49,726 nt of DNA from Candidatus Omnitrophota bacterium (GCA_018823705.1 JAHJHP010000012.1:1-49726), one strand, 5' to 3'. Positions 10,912-21,151 are shown, numbered from the stretch's first letter. The notes: generated from the sequence alone by a model not told the origin. Program-made: numbers and translations.

Positions 10912-11436
10912 ATGAGCGATCTGAAGTCATGCGTCAGAGATATACCGAACTTCCCGAAAGATGGGATAATTTTTAAAGACATCACCACTCTCCTGAGGGA
11001 TGGTAAGAAATTCCGGGAAGCCGTTGATCTATTTGCCGAAGAGCTCAAAGATAAGTCAATCGATATCGTGCTCGGCATAGAGGCGCGGGGTTTTATATTT
11101 GGGGCGGCGCTCGCGTATAAGCTCGGATGCGGCATAGCTCCTATACGCAAAAAAGGAAAACTTCCGCACAAGACCCGTTCCGTCACTTACGATCTGGAAT
11201 ATGGCACGGATACGTTAGAGATACACCAGGACGCGTTTCAAAAAGGAGCGAGGATACTGATAGTAGATGACCTGCTTGCGACCGGGGGAACTTGTCGCGC
11301 GGTGATAGACCTGGTAGAAGAGATGGGTGGGAAGATAGAGTCCATCGCGTTCCTTATAGAGCTCACCGCGCTTAAGGGCCGTGAGAAACTCAAGGGGCAT
11401 CCGATCATCTCCCTGATAAAGGACGAATACTGTTAA
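10912..11436 (+). CDS. apt: Adenine phosphoribosyltransferase
   Basis: [48 protein letters not shown]. Confidence 0.95.
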   Translation: MSDLKSCVRDIPNFPKDGIIFKDITTLLRDGKKFREAVDLFAEELKDKSIDIVLGIEARGFIFGAALAYKLGCGIAPIRKKGKLPHKTRSVTYDLEYGTDTLEIHQDAFQKGARILIVDDLLATGGTCRAVIDLVEEMGGKIESIAFLIELTALKGREKLKGHPIISLIKDEYC

Positions 11437-11462
11437 AGCTTAAAAAAAATAGGGGATCAATA

Positions 11463-11702
11463 ATGGGAACTTCAAGATGCTGGCAGGAAGATATCGTTAA
11501 AGGGTTTAATCAAAGGAGATTCAGGACGTCGGTAGCCGATAGGAAGAAAGCAAAGCGCATGATGGTGCGGACAATCGTTAAAAAGCTGAAGGCCGCCGGC
11601 AAACCGATCGATCTGCAGAAGATCAACCATGAAGCCGTGAACATGTTTCGCAGGCGGAAGCAGGGCACGAAGAAGAGACACGCCGTCCTGGCGATCAAGT
11701 AA
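11463..11702 (+). CDS. Hypothetical basic protein, 79 aa
   Basis: ORF between apt and tRNA-Arg; lysine/arginine-rich. Confidence 0.6.
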   Translation: MGTSRCWQEDIVKGFNQRRFRTSVADRKKAKRMMVRTIVKKLKAAGKPIDLQKINHEAVNMFRRRKQGTKKRHAVLAIK

Positions 11703-11712
11703 TTTTCTGACC

Positions 11713-11788
11713 CGTTATTGCGAGGAGGCGATGGCCGATTGCTTCACCCGTCATTGCGAGGCTGACGCAGTCAGCCGAAACAATCTCG
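11713..11788. repeat. Two copies of a TCATTGCGAG...GAAGCAATCTCG-type dispersed repeat
   Basis: cgttattgcgagg...gattgcttc and cgtcattgcgaggctgacgcagtcagccgaaacaatctcg; related copies at 13541 and 21193. Confidence 0.75.
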
Positions 11789-11938
11789 TTCTGTCCGATA
11801 TATTGACGTAGATTCATCGCCCCTGTAGCTTCCCGCCGGGAGTGAGGCTAGGGGTGGGACTTCGCAGATGGGTTGCCTTATCTATTTTTACCCGATAAGT
11901 CAACCATCTTCGCCGGACTTTATCGAGTGAGATTACAC

Positions 11939-12015
11939 GCCCCTGTAGCTCAGATGGATAGAGCACAGGTTTCCTAAACCTGGTGTCGCCTGTTCGACTC
12001 AGGCCAGGGGCGCCA
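11939..12015 (+). tRNA. tRNA-Arg (anticodon CCT)
   Basis: Acceptor GCCCCTG/CAGGGGC, D arm GCTCAGATGGATAGAGC, anticodon stem-loop CAGGT-TTCCTAA-ACCTG, T arm GCCTG-TTCGACT-CAGGC, encoded CCA. Confidence 0.96.
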
Positions 12016-12046
12016 TTCTATTATCTGCATTGACGAGGACGTACAT

Positions 12047-12820
12047 ATGAAGAGAAGGCTAAAGGATAACGTCTATTTATTCTTCGCCATCCTCATCATA
12101 ATGTTTATCGCGGTGACCGTTTTAATCCTGACAAAAACCTCAGCAATGCCCATCACGCTTTCAACTATTTTTCTATTTATTATCCTGTCAAGAACAGCGA
12201 AACTGATAAAGAGAGAGATCCTGCAATATCAGAACGGACCTCAAAGATTCTGCGAGGGTAAGGGCATAGAAATAGGAAGCGGCGGATGTCATAATGTAAA
12301 AGGTTCCATGCTGGTCGACATTGTAAATAATTTCTCGGATAAAAATTCATACAAGGTCGATTATCAGGCAGATGCCCACCATCTTCCGGGGCTCCCTAGC
12401 GCGTCTTTAGACTATGTATGCGCCAGCCATGTTTTGGAACATTTGACAAATCCGATAAAGGCGATACTTGAATGGACGCGCATATTAAAACCGGGAGGAG
12501 TGATATGGCTCAGGATACCCGATAAGCGAAAGACTTTTGACAGGACAAGAAACAATACACGCTTAAGCCATTTGATCGAAGATTACGAACATAACGTCCC
12601 TGCTGATGACCCCACTCACATAGAAGACTGCAATAAAAATTCAACCCCTCCCAGAAATGAAAGCCATCCGTATATACACAATCATGTGTGGGTCTTCGAT
12701 GACATCATAGAGCTTTTCAGCTACATAAAAGAAAAGGCCGGCTCCATAGAAATACTGGACTGCAGCGAAAACACCTGTAAGAACGCCCAGGATTTCTGGA
12801 TAGCCGCAAGGAAGAGATAG
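12047..12820 (+). CDS. Membrane-anchored class I SAM-dependent methyltransferase
   Basis: Two N-terminal TM segments; GIEIGSGGC, LDYVCASHVLEHL, ILKPGGVIWLRIPD. Confidence 0.85.
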   Translation: MKRRLKDNVYLFFAILIIMFIAVTVLILTKTSAMPITLSTIFLFIILSRTAKLIKREILQYQNGPQRFCEGKGIEIGSGGCHNVKGSMLVDIVNNFSDKNSYKVDYQADAHHLPGLPSASLDYVCASHVLEHLTNPIKAILEWTRILKPGGVIWLRIPDKRKTFDRTRNNTRLSHLIEDYEHNVPADDPTHIEDCNKNSTPPRNESHPYIHNHVWVFDDIIELFSYIKEKAGSIEILDCSENTCKNAQDFWIAARKR

Positions 12821-12996
12821 TGCGCTGTTCAATGGCGGAACCCGTAAAATTCTGCCTCTCTCCAATACAGAACGATTTGTAAAAATAATGTCAAAGACCC
12901 GGCTTGACAAAAGTTAACCTTATGATATACTTAACGAAAGTTAGTTTAACGCGGCTTACTGCTCATATTCGTATCAATAACTATAGGAGGTGTGAT

Positions 12997-13503
12997 ATCA
13001 GGAAGTCAATCGTGGTATTGTCGGTATTAATGTTAACCCTCTCATTTTTGTTCGTCACCATTTCCTCAGCACAAGATCAAACCGGGGACTCCATATTCGC
13101 GTACAAGAAAGAGCTATCCATGACCGATAAGCAGGAGACCAACCTTCGCAATATTCTCACAAAACTTCAGGACTATATTTCAACGAAGACAAAGAAGCTC
13201 AATGAGCTTAGGGTTGAACTCAGAACCTTGATCACGGATAAGGCGAACCTGCGCACGATAAAAGCGAAACTACGCGCTATAGCCACGATGCAGGCTGACG
13301 CTACATATGAAGATATAGTGAGCGTCAGGGCCATAGAAAAAGAACTTACTGCTGAGCAGATGGCCAAGTGGCGCGCGATACAGGAAGATTTCATGAAGAG
13401 ACAGCAGGAGGCGCAGGCCGCGGCAGCTAAAGCAAAAGAGATTGCGGAACAACCAAAGGTGGAAGCAAAAGCAGCAGTAGCTGCTCCCGTAGTAGTAGAG
13501 TAG
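12997..13503 (+). CDS. Secreted Spy/CpxP-like helical protein
   Basis: Signal peptide RKSIVVLSVLMLTLSFLFVTISSAQ; helical Lys/Glu-rich body; start chosen from the SD (the ORF track starts at 12904). Confidence 0.65.
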   Translation: MRKSIVVLSVLMLTLSFLFVTISSAQDQTGDSIFAYKKELSMTDKQETNLRNILTKLQDYISTKTKKLNELRVELRTLITDKANLRTIKAKLRAIATMQADATYEDIVSVRAIEKELTAEQMAKWRAIQEDFMKRQQEAQAAAAKAKEIAEQPKVEAKAAVAAPVVVE

Positions 13504-13540
13504 AAGGGACTGCCCTCGAGCAGAAGGGCCTGTCCCTTCG

Positions 13541-13584
13541 CGTCATTGCGAGGAGCGAACGAAGTGAGCGACGAAGCAATCTCG
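13541..13584. repeat. CGTCATTGCGAGG...GACGAAGCAATCTCG dispersed repeat
   Basis: Same family as 11713 and 21193 copies. Confidence 0.75.
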
Positions 13585-13640
13585 AAGGAGTCAAAATTAC
13601 AGTTTTCCAGAGTTCTGTACAAACCGAAAGGGGTAGCACA

Positions 13641-16600
13641 ATGAGGAAGCTGTTTTCCGTAATCACAGTTATTGCGATGGTCTCGTCGCTTTCAATGCCC
13701 GTGTTTGCGAACGATGCCACATGGAATGGTACAACCGATGCGCTTTGGGCTTCTGCTACGAATTGGAGTGACGCTGTCTGGCCGGTTGCCGGCAATACGG
13801 CGACATTTAATAATGTCGGAGGCGCTGATGACACGATTAATCTCGGCGGGGCCGCCGCGGCCGGTACTATTCTCTTTGATTTAGTGGGTTGTGCGGCTTA
13901 CACGATAGGGGTGGTGGGAGTTGATACGCTCACATTATCCAACGGTGGCGGGATCACGGTGAACAACACCGTCGTGCAGACTCAGACGATTGCAGCCAAT
14001 GTCCTTTTGTCAGCCGCTGGAGCCAATGGCACCTTCACTAACAATGGCGCAAATGACGCTTTTCTACTGAACGTCACCGGCAATGTTACAGGTAATACCG
14101 TGGCCGGCACCCTTACTCTCCAGGGTAGTGATACGGGTAATAACACCGTCAGCGGTGTCATCGCTGACGGAGCAGCCGCACTGGCTGTGACAAAGGCCGA
14201 GGCAGGCACGTGGATTCTCTCCGGCGCGAACACTTACACCGGCGCGACGGCGATAAACGCAGGTGTGCTCAATATCCAGAATGCTACTGCTACGGGTACC
14301 ATTGCAGGCGGCGTTACAGTTGCTAATGGCGCGGCCCTCCAGATTCAGGGAACCATTGCGGTTGGAGCTGAGGCCCTGTCCTTAACCGGTACCGGTATCG
14401 GAGCTACAGGCGCTTTAAGGAACATACTCAACGATAACAGTTGGGCGGGAGTTATCACATTGGCAGGCGCTACACGCATCAATTCAGATGCCGGCACGCT
14501 TACGCTTGGCGCAGGCGGTGTCACCGGCGCTGGCCAAAACCTCACCGTTGGCGGCGCAGGCAATACTACCGTCACCGGCGTTATAGGCACGACCACAGGC
14601 ACGCTGACCAAAGACGGCGCGGGCACACTTACGCTATCCGGCGCCAACACTTACACCGGAACTACGACAATCGACGCTGGCACGGTGAAGATAGGGGTTG
14701 ACGGGGCTCTTGGCACAAACGCGGCGGGAACGACGGTGACGGCGGGGAATGTGGCGGCTCTGGACCTCAACGGTATCAATTACGCCACGACAGAGGCGTT
14801 AGCGCTTAACGGCACGGGTGTAGCCGGCGCCGGCGCACTGCTAAACAGCGCCGCGGGCGCGGCGACCTATGCCGGCGCGATCACACTGCAAAGCGCAAGC
14901 ACAATCACCTCGACGGGCGCGGGCGGCCTGACGCTGACGGGCGGAATCACCAACGCCGGATTTGCAACGACATTCGACGGGGCGAATGCGACGACGGTCT
15001 CTACGGCGAAGATCACCGGGGCGGGTGGTGTGACCAAGGCCGGTGCCGGAACGCTGACGCTTAATTTTGCCAACGATTACACCGGCGCGACGGCGGTCAA
15101 TGCCGGTGTGTTGAACATCCAAAACGCCAGTGCGCTGGGAACCGTTGCCGCCGGCACAACTGTTGCTAATCTCGCGGCTCTTCAAATTCAGGGCGGCATT
15201 ACCACTCTTGCCGAAGCCTTAACGCTCAACGGCTTAGGCATAGCTGGTGCCAATGGAGCATTGCGCAATATCGCCGGCGCCAACGACTACGCCGGTTTGG
15301 TCACGCTTGGTAGCGCCACGCGAATTGATTCCGACGCCGGCACATTGACGCTCAGCAATGCCGGAACCATCACCGGAGCCACATTCGGACTAACCGTTGG
15401 CGGCGCGGGAAATACGACCGTCAACAGCATCATCGGCACGACCACAGGCACGCTGACCAAGGACGGCGCTGGGACTCTTACTTTGAGTGGTGCGAACACC
15501 TATACCGGCAAGACAAGCATTCAGGCCGGCACATTGAGCGCGGCGTCGCTTGGTGACGTTGGCGGGGCTGCCAGCAGTCTGGGTATACCGGGCAACGTTG
15601 CAAACGGTACAATCGCTTTTGGTTCTGCCGCAACTACCGGACAATTAACCTACACCGGTACAGGTGAGACGACCGACCGCGTCATTGATCTGGCAGGTAC
15701 AACTGGCGGCGGCACTATCGACCAGTCGGGCACGGGCGCTTTGGTATTCTCCAGCGCTAACACAGCTACGGGTAATGGCATCAAGACGCTTACGTTGCAA
15801 GGCTCCACCGCGGGCACCGGTCAAATTTCCGGAGCGATCGTGGATAGCGGCGCTGGGGCGACGTCAGTTACGAAGACCGGCACCGGCACATGGACGCTAT
15901 CCGGAGTCAACACTTACACAGGCTTGACAACTATCACCACCGGTACATTACGGGCTCGGAATGCACAGGCTTTTGGCACAGGAGCCGTCACCAATAACGC
16001 CACTCTGAGTATCGACACGACCAGTCTTTCCATTACGGGAGTATATACGCAAAATGCCGCCTCAACGCTTACGCTTACAGCGAACTCCGCGGCCTCCTAC
16101 GGTAATATTACATCCCCGGCGGCCGCTGTTGTCAATGCCGGAAGCACGGTTGCAGTTACTGTGGGCGGTTATATGGCGAACGGCGCGACGCTTACCATAA
16201 TAGACGCCGCCGCAGGTGCCACTGTCAATGTTCCGACAACGATCACATCGAGCAATAGTAAATATACTTTTGCGGGCTCAGTTGTGAATGGTGACCTTAT
16301 TCTGACAGCTAACCGTGGCGCAAGCGGTGGAGGTGGTTTTGCCGGCGATGCTACGCCCGGAGATTCTAATGCCTCTGCCATCGGCACAGTACTGGATAAT
16401 GTCACAAGCCCGTCAACCGATATGACAGCAGTATTGAATACAATGGATGGATTAAGCGCTTCACAAGTAGCTTCCGCGCTCGATTCGATGGTTCCGGAAG
16501 TCGATGCCGGAGTTATTAATACGAGCACGACAGTTATGAATAACTTCGTCGGGGTCGCCATGGACAGAGTGGAGCAAACCCTGAAGGTTGCTAAGGCTGC

Positions 16601-17483
16601 GGATTCTGCGGCCTCAGGCATCTCTGCGGGAGAAGCGAGCAAATTAAACGGCATCTGGGGAAAAGGATACGGCAGTTATTTGACTCAAGGAACGCGTAAT
16701 GGTATTGCAGGATATGATGCGTGGAACGCTGGTACAGCGCTTGGCGCGGATCACCTCTTCGCAGATTGTGCCACCGTCGGCATATCGGGCGGCTACGCGT
16801 ATGGTAACGTTGACTCTAAAGTCAATAACGCGAATACGTATATCAACAGCGCGCAGACGACCGTATATGGTGGATATGAAGATCCGAATCTGCCTTTCTT
16901 TGTAGACGCAGCGGGTTCCTTCGCATGGAACTGGTATAACGGTCAGCGCGATATCAATGTCGGGAACGTGATATTGCGGACAGCGAATGCCTCATACGAC
17001 GGCCAGCAATATGGCGCGTATATCGGCAGCGGTTACAGATTTGATGTGACAAAGAATATCGAATTTACACCGCTTCTCTCGCTTCAGTATAATCATCTCC
17101 AGCTACAGAGCTACACCGAAACCGAAGCCGGCGCGCTTAATCTAAGCGTCGCGAGCCAGGGCTACGACCAGTTACAGTCCGGCCTCGGCGCGCGTATAGC
17201 TGCCCCAATAAAGTATAAGTGGGGCACATTCACTCCGGAAGCTCATGGAAAGTGGTTCTATGACTTTATTGGCGATCCCGCAACGTTCACGTCTAATTTT
17301 AACGGCGGCGGCGGTGACTTCAACTCGAACGGCGCTAAGCCGGCGCTCAATAGCTTCAATGCCGGTGGCCAGCTTATATTTGACTTTAAAAACGATATCT
17401 CTCTGATAGCTAATTGCGATACTGAGTTGAAGGACCAGTTCTTCGGTATCTACGGTTCGGCTACGGTCAGGTACGAGTTCTAA
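13641..17483 (+). CDS. Autotransporter with PATR-type passenger repeats and C-terminal beta-barrel
   Basis: Repeated GTLTKDGAGTLTLSGANTYTGTTTI units; C-terminal beta domain ending ATVRYEF. Confidence 0.92.
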   Translation: MRKLFSVITVIAMVSSLSMPVFANDATWNGTTDALWASATNWSDAVWPVAGNTATFNNVGGADDTINLGGAAAAGTILFDLVGCAAYTIGVVGVDTLTLSNGGGITVNNTVVQTQTIAANVLLSAAGANGTFTNNGANDAFLLNVTGNVTGNTVAGTLTLQGSDTGNNTVSGVIADGAAALAVTKAEAGTWILSGANTYTGATAINAGVLNIQNATATGTIAGGVTVANGAALQIQGTIAVGAEALSLTGTGIGATGALRNILNDNSWAGVITLAGATRINSDAGTLTLGAGGVTGAGQNLTVGGAGNTTVTGVIGTTTGTLTKDGAGTLTLSGANTYTGTTTIDAGTVKIGVDGALGTNAAGTTVTAGNVAALDLNGINYATTEALALNGTGVAGAGALLNSAAGAATYAGAITLQSASTITSTGAGGLTLTGGITNAGFATTFDGANATTVSTAKITGAGGVTKAGAGTLTLNFANDYTGATAVNAGVLNIQNASALGTVAAGTTVANLAALQIQGGITTLAEALTLNGLGIAGANGALRNIAGANDYAGLVTLGSATRIDSDAGTLTLSNAGTITGATFGLTVGGAGNTTVNSIIGTTTGTLTKDGAGTLTLSGANTYTGKTSIQAGTLSAASLGDVGGAASSLGIPGNVANGTIAFGSAATTGQLTYTGTGETTDRVIDLAGTTGGGTIDQSGTGALVFSSANTATGNGIKTLTLQGSTAGTGQISGAIVDSGAGATSVTKTGTGTWTLSGVNTYTGLTTITTGTLRARNAQAFGTGAVTNNATLSIDTTSLSITGVYTQNAASTLTLTANSAASYGNITSPAAAVVNAGSTVAVTVGGYMANGATLTIIDAAAGATVNVPTTITSSNSKYTFAGSVVNGDLILTANRGASGGGGFAGDATPGDSNASAIGTVLDNVTSPSTDMTAVLNTMDGLSASQVASALDSMVPEVDAGVINTSTTVMNNFVGVAMDRVEQTLKVAKAADSAASGISAGEASKLNGIWGKGYGSYLTQGTRNGIAGYDAWNAGTALGADHLFADCATVGISGGYAYGNVDSKVNNANTYINSAQTTVYGGYEDPNLPFFVDAAGSFAWNWYNGQRDINVGNVILRTANASYDGQQYGAYIGSGYRFDVTKNIEFTPLLSLQYNHLQLQSYTETEAGALNLSVASQGYDQLQSGLGARIAAPIKYKWGTFTPEAHGKWFYDFIGDPATFTSNFNGGGGDFNSNGAKPALNSFNAGGQLIFDFKNDISLIANCDTELKDQFFGIYGSATVRYEF

Positions 17484-17488
17484 CTCAA

Positions 17489-17514
17489 GTAGGGCACCCT
17501 TAAGGGTGCCCTAC
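17489..17514. repeat. 26-bp perfect palindrome GTAGGGCACCCTTAAGGGTGCCCTAC
   Basis: Read directly. Confidence 0.95.
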
Positions 17515-17556
17515 AATTGTGGATAACTTTCAGTACAGCCCCGGTTGTTAGTATAT

Positions 17557-17582
17557 GTAGGGCAGGTTTAAACCTGCCCTAC
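17557..17582. repeat. 26-bp perfect palindrome GTAGGGCAGGTTTAAACCTGCCCTAC
   Basis: Read directly; identical copy at 23717. Confidence 0.95.
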
Positions 17583-17626
17583 TGTTGTCTCGGTTGTTTA
17601 TTAAAGATGCCTCAGGATAATTAATA

Positions 17627-18493
17627 ATGCTGAAAAGATGTTGTATGTCTGTAATTTTATTGGTCTTCGCCTCCGGGTGCGCGACGATGCCGGAGTTTAT
17701 GGATAGGGCATATGACGCCCACAAGAGAGCGCGCCAGGCAGGTTTCGATAAAGAGTATATCAAAGCTTCCGGCTTTGAGCTCATGACTTATCGGAGATTT
17801 ACACCGTTAGAGGAAAAAAGTTCTCTAACGGGGTCGGAAACTATCCGCATCTACATAGAGGGAGATGGAAGGGCATGGGAGGCGAGGAGCAGGCTCTCCG
17901 ATGATCCCACCCCGTCAGATCCGATTGCGCTCGGACTAGCCACAGTAGACTCTTTCGATAGCGTCGCTTATATCGCAAGGCCCGGCCAATTTCCATCGCC
18001 GGATTCCACTGCGTGCGACCCGACGTATTGGTCGGTGCGCCGATTTTCACCGGAAGTCGTGGATGCCCTTGACAAGACTATTGATATATTGAAAAATAAG
18101 TCAGGCGCTAAGAATGTAGAGCTTGTCGGATACTCCGGAGGCGGCGCGCTTTGTGTCCTCGTAGCGGCGCGGCGCAGTGATATTGCGGGAATTCGCACAG
18201 TAGCGGGGAACCTTGATCCAAAGTTGTTGTGCAATTATCACAATGTGAGCCAGCTCGATGGATCGATGAACCCGCTAGATGTCGCGCAAGATATAGCTCG
18301 CATACCTCAGCGCCATTTCATCGGTTCGAAAGATAAAATTGTTCCCTCATCAATAGCCGAGTCATTCGTGAAGAAAGAGGGTGATACAAATTGCGAGAGC
18401 ATCACCATTGTGGATGGCACTACGCACAAAGACGGTTGGATTGAACGCTGGGAAGAGCTACTGTCGATACCTCTGAGCACTGACCATAAATGA
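17627..18493 (+). CDS. Lipoprotein, alpha/beta-hydrolase-like
   Basis: Lipobox FASGC; nucleophile elbow VGYSGGGAL; late DKIVP and His. Confidence 0.75.
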   Translation: MLKRCCMSVILLVFASGCATMPEFMDRAYDAHKRARQAGFDKEYIKASGFELMTYRRFTPLEEKSSLTGSETIRIYIEGDGRAWEARSRLSDDPTPSDPIALGLATVDSFDSVAYIARPGQFPSPDSTACDPTYWSVRRFSPEVVDALDKTIDILKNKSGAKNVELVGYSGGGALCVLVAARRSDIAGIRTVAGNLDPKLLCNYHNVSQLDGSMNPLDVAQDIARIPQRHFIGSKDKIVPSSIAESFVKKEGDTNCESITIVDGTTHKDGWIERWEELLSIPLSTDHK

Positions 18494-18556
18494 CGGAGCA
18501 ACATCACAGCATTAAAATTCTTGATATAATATTTCCACGCGTATATAATATGAATT

Positions 18557-19231
18557 GTGAAAAACAAAAATATAAAATCAATGATAGGGCTGCATGCCCA
18601 CACATTATTCAGTGACGGCGCTTTATTGCCGAGCGAGCTGGTGAGACGCGCTGAAGCTAAAGGCTACGAAGCTTTTGCGCTTACCGATCACGTTGACTCT
18701 TCTAATATTGACTTTGTCCTGCCGCGCATAGTGAAGGTCTGCAAGGTATTGAACAGATCCTGGGCTATCCGCTCGATACCGGGCGTGGAGATCACTCATG
18801 TGCCGGTCGAGGAGATAGGGCGCCTGGTAAAGTTCGCCAGAAAGAACGGCGCGAAGGTGGTGCTCGTGCATGGCGAGACGGTTTCAGAGCCTGTCTTGAA
18901 AGGCACAAACAGGGCCGGCATTGAAGCCGGCTGTGATATACTGGCTCATCCCGGGGTCATATCTATGGATGATGTAAGGCTCGCTAAGAAGAGGGGTGTA
19001 TGCCTGGAGCTCACCACAAGAAAGAACCATGCCTCCACTAATAAGCGCCTCTATAAGCTGGCAAAGCTGGCGGGTGCAAAGCTTGTGCTCAATACCGACG
19101 CGCATGATGAATCTGATGTGGCGACATATGCCCAGGCCCTGAAGGTGCTTAAAGGCATCGGAATGCGGAGGCTTGACATAGAGGAAGTGTTCGAAAATTC
19201 CAGGCAATTAGTAAAGAGGGTTAAAGGTTAA
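18557..19231 (+). CDS. PHP-domain phosphoesterase
   Basis: GLHAHTLFSDGALLPSELVRRA, ALTDHVD, GVEITH, NTDAHDESD. Confidence 0.88.
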   Translation: MKNKNIKSMIGLHAHTLFSDGALLPSELVRRAEAKGYEAFALTDHVDSSNIDFVLPRIVKVCKVLNRSWAIRSIPGVEITHVPVEEIGRLVKFARKNGAKVVLVHGETVSEPVLKGTNRAGIEAGCDILAHPGVISMDDVRLAKKRGVCLELTTRKNHASTNKRLYKLAKLAGAKLVLNTDAHDESDVATYAQALKVLKGIGMRRLDIEEVFENSRQLVKRVKG

Positions 19232-19268
19232 GGGTGTAATTGGTTAAGAATAAAAAGCTGATTTCCCC

Positions 19269-19296
19269 TTGACATTAATCCCGAATGTGGTATACT
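19269..19296 (+). promoter_or_regulatory. Sigma-70 promoter of the porin gene, followed by a ~210-nt leader
   Basis: TTGACA (19269) N16 TATACT (19291). Confidence 0.7.
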
Positions 19297-19512
19297 TTCC
19301 GTTAAGTACGAAAGGTAGTTCCCGAACGACTATAACACCATAGATAATTTAAATCTTGGCGCAAAAGGAGGTGGTGGATCAAATAGCCATAGGTTATCAA
19401 CGCGTGGTGATATAGATAAAGAGGTAAGACTAGACATATATAGAGAGCCAAATCAGACGGTTCTCACTTAGATATAATTTAAATAAGATCATAAATTACC
19501 CTAGGAGGTAAC

Positions 19513-21093
19513 ATGAAGTTTGTGAAATTTGCTCTAGTGGTGGCGATGGCGCTCTGCCTTACGGCAAGTGTCTACGCTGAAACTCAGAGCGTTAAAGTTA
19601 GCGGAGACCTCACGGTCAGAGGGCTCATGAGAGGTAATTACGAATACAGAGGCAGTGTTCCCGGGCCGGTTACGGCGGGGGTCGCTGGCACAAGGACCGG
19701 ATTTAACACTGATTCGACAAACCTGGCCGGCGCGGCTATCGTTCCAGGAGTTAACCAGTCATGGTGGATGAGCACCACTGAAGTACAGATCGACGCCGAT
19801 CTTACTGACAATGTTGGCACAGTGATCAGGCTTGCCAATGAGAGAGACTGGAACGTGCAGAATAAGAACGTTGCGGTCAACACCACAATAGCTCCGAACG
19901 GGCTTGGCGGGTATACACCGAGCGCCAATGATTTCGATATCGGCGTTGACCTGGCTTATGTGAAGTTGAAGAACTTCATCTACAGCCCGCTCACCGTAAC
20001 GATCGGCCGTCAGGATCTCTGGTTCGGTAAAGGTTTCATCGTTGGTTCCAACCATCTCTTCAACAACTGGCAGGCCGGCCAGGACACGAACCTGAACGCT
20101 CCTGAATATACTACCTTCACGGCGTTCGATTCGATAAAGGCCACACTGGACTACGACCCATGGACGATCACCGGCGTATATTCCGCGATCTGGGAAAACG
20201 CTATAGGCGAAGCTGATGATGTAAATCTTTGGGGCGTCAACGTGGGTTATACGTTTGACAACTACAAAGCAGAAGCGGAAGGCTACTGGTTCTTTAAGGC
20301 CGATAGTATGCTCGATGCTTGGGATATCAAGAGTAACAATGATGTCAGCACTGTCGGTATGAGAGGCAGTTTCGATCCGATCGATTCAATTACGGTTGCC
20401 GGTGAAGTCGCTTACCAGTTCGGTTCATATGTCGGCGCAAGAGATCAGTTTACCGCGATGAATCGTTCCGCATGGGCGACTGATATATCGGCAGAGTGGA
20501 GAGGGTTGATGGAGAAATGCGCCTGGAAGCCGAAGCTCGGTATAGAGTACATCTATTATTCGGGTGACGATCAGACGCATGATAACGATCTGGGCATAGG
20601 GAGGGGAGCTACGCGTAAGTCCGGTACATTTACCGGATGGGATCCGATGTTCAGAGGCAAGTTCGATTCAGCGATCCGTGAATTCGTCGGATCTTACTAT
20701 AGCAGTTACGATTACCAGTCCAATCCTACGGGCCTTCCTTCGACCGGGGATGCTTCGTTTACCAATCAGAATCAGTTGATATTCTCCGGTACCATTCAGC
20801 CGATCGAAAGCGTGCTGATCAAGGGGAACGCCAATATGTTCTGGACGGCGACGCATTTTGTGCCGAACGTTCCTAGCGCCAATAGGGTCGCTTTAGGTAT
20901 GCCGAATGGCAATGGCGATGAGACCCGCAAAGGGTATATAGGCACGGAATTTGACATCCAGACGACGTGGAACTATACCGAGGATGTAAGTTTCGGGCTG
21001 CTCACCGCTTGGTTCGTTCCCGGTAAGCAGATATACAAGAACGCCGATAAGCTTGCTTCAGATATCGTCGGTACTTGTAAGGTAAGCTTCTAA
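19513..21093 (+). CDS. Outer-membrane porin-like beta-barrel protein
   Basis: Signal peptide; repeated beta strands (ITVAGEVAYQFGSY, VTIGRQDLWFGKGFI); C-terminal VGTCKVSF. Confidence 0.8.
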   Translation: MKFVKFALVVAMALCLTASVYAETQSVKVSGDLTVRGLMRGNYEYRGSVPGPVTAGVAGTRTGFNTDSTNLAGAAIVPGVNQSWWMSTTEVQIDADLTDNVGTVIRLANERDWNVQNKNVAVNTTIAPNGLGGYTPSANDFDIGVDLAYVKLKNFIYSPLTVTIGRQDLWFGKGFIVGSNHLFNNWQAGQDTNLNAPEYTTFTAFDSIKATLDYDPWTITGVYSAIWENAIGEADDVNLWGVNVGYTFDNYKAEAEGYWFFKADSMLDAWDIKSNNDVSTVGMRGSFDPIDSITVAGEVAYQFGSYVGARDQFTAMNRSAWATDISAEWRGLMEKCAWKPKLGIEYIYYSGDDQTHDNDLGIGRGATRKSGTFTGWDPMFRGKFDSAIREFVGSYYSSYDYQSNPTGLPSTGDASFTNQNQLIFSGTIQPIESVLIKGNANMFWTATHFVPNVPSANRVALGMPNGNGDETRKGYIGTEFDIQTTWNYTEDVSFGLLTAWFVPGKQIYKNADKLASDIVGTCKVSF

Positions 21094-21107
21094 GTAGTCA
21101 GTTGTTT

Positions 21108-21151
21108 AATAATAAACCCTCGCTCTTATATAAGGGCGAGGGTTTATTATT
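21108..21151 (+). terminator. Stem-loop terminator after the porin gene
   Basis: AATAATAAACCCTCGCTCTT-ATAT-AAGGGCGAGGGTTTATTATT. Confidence 0.85.

Noticed and set aside
11939-12015. tRNA-Arg as the integration site of a mobile element
   Set aside because: The 3' end of the tRNA is not repeated downstream in the window and the next genes look chromosomal; only a 5' partial copy exists upstream.
13641-17483. Autotransporter region as a tandem-repeat artefact
   Set aside because: The reading frame is open for 1280 aa with a signal peptide and beta-barrel domain, so it is a real gene.
19374-19415. Leader peptide VDQIAIGYQRVVI in the porin 5' region
   Set aside because: The GTG start is only ~2 nt from the AGGAGG, and no other evidence of translation is visible.
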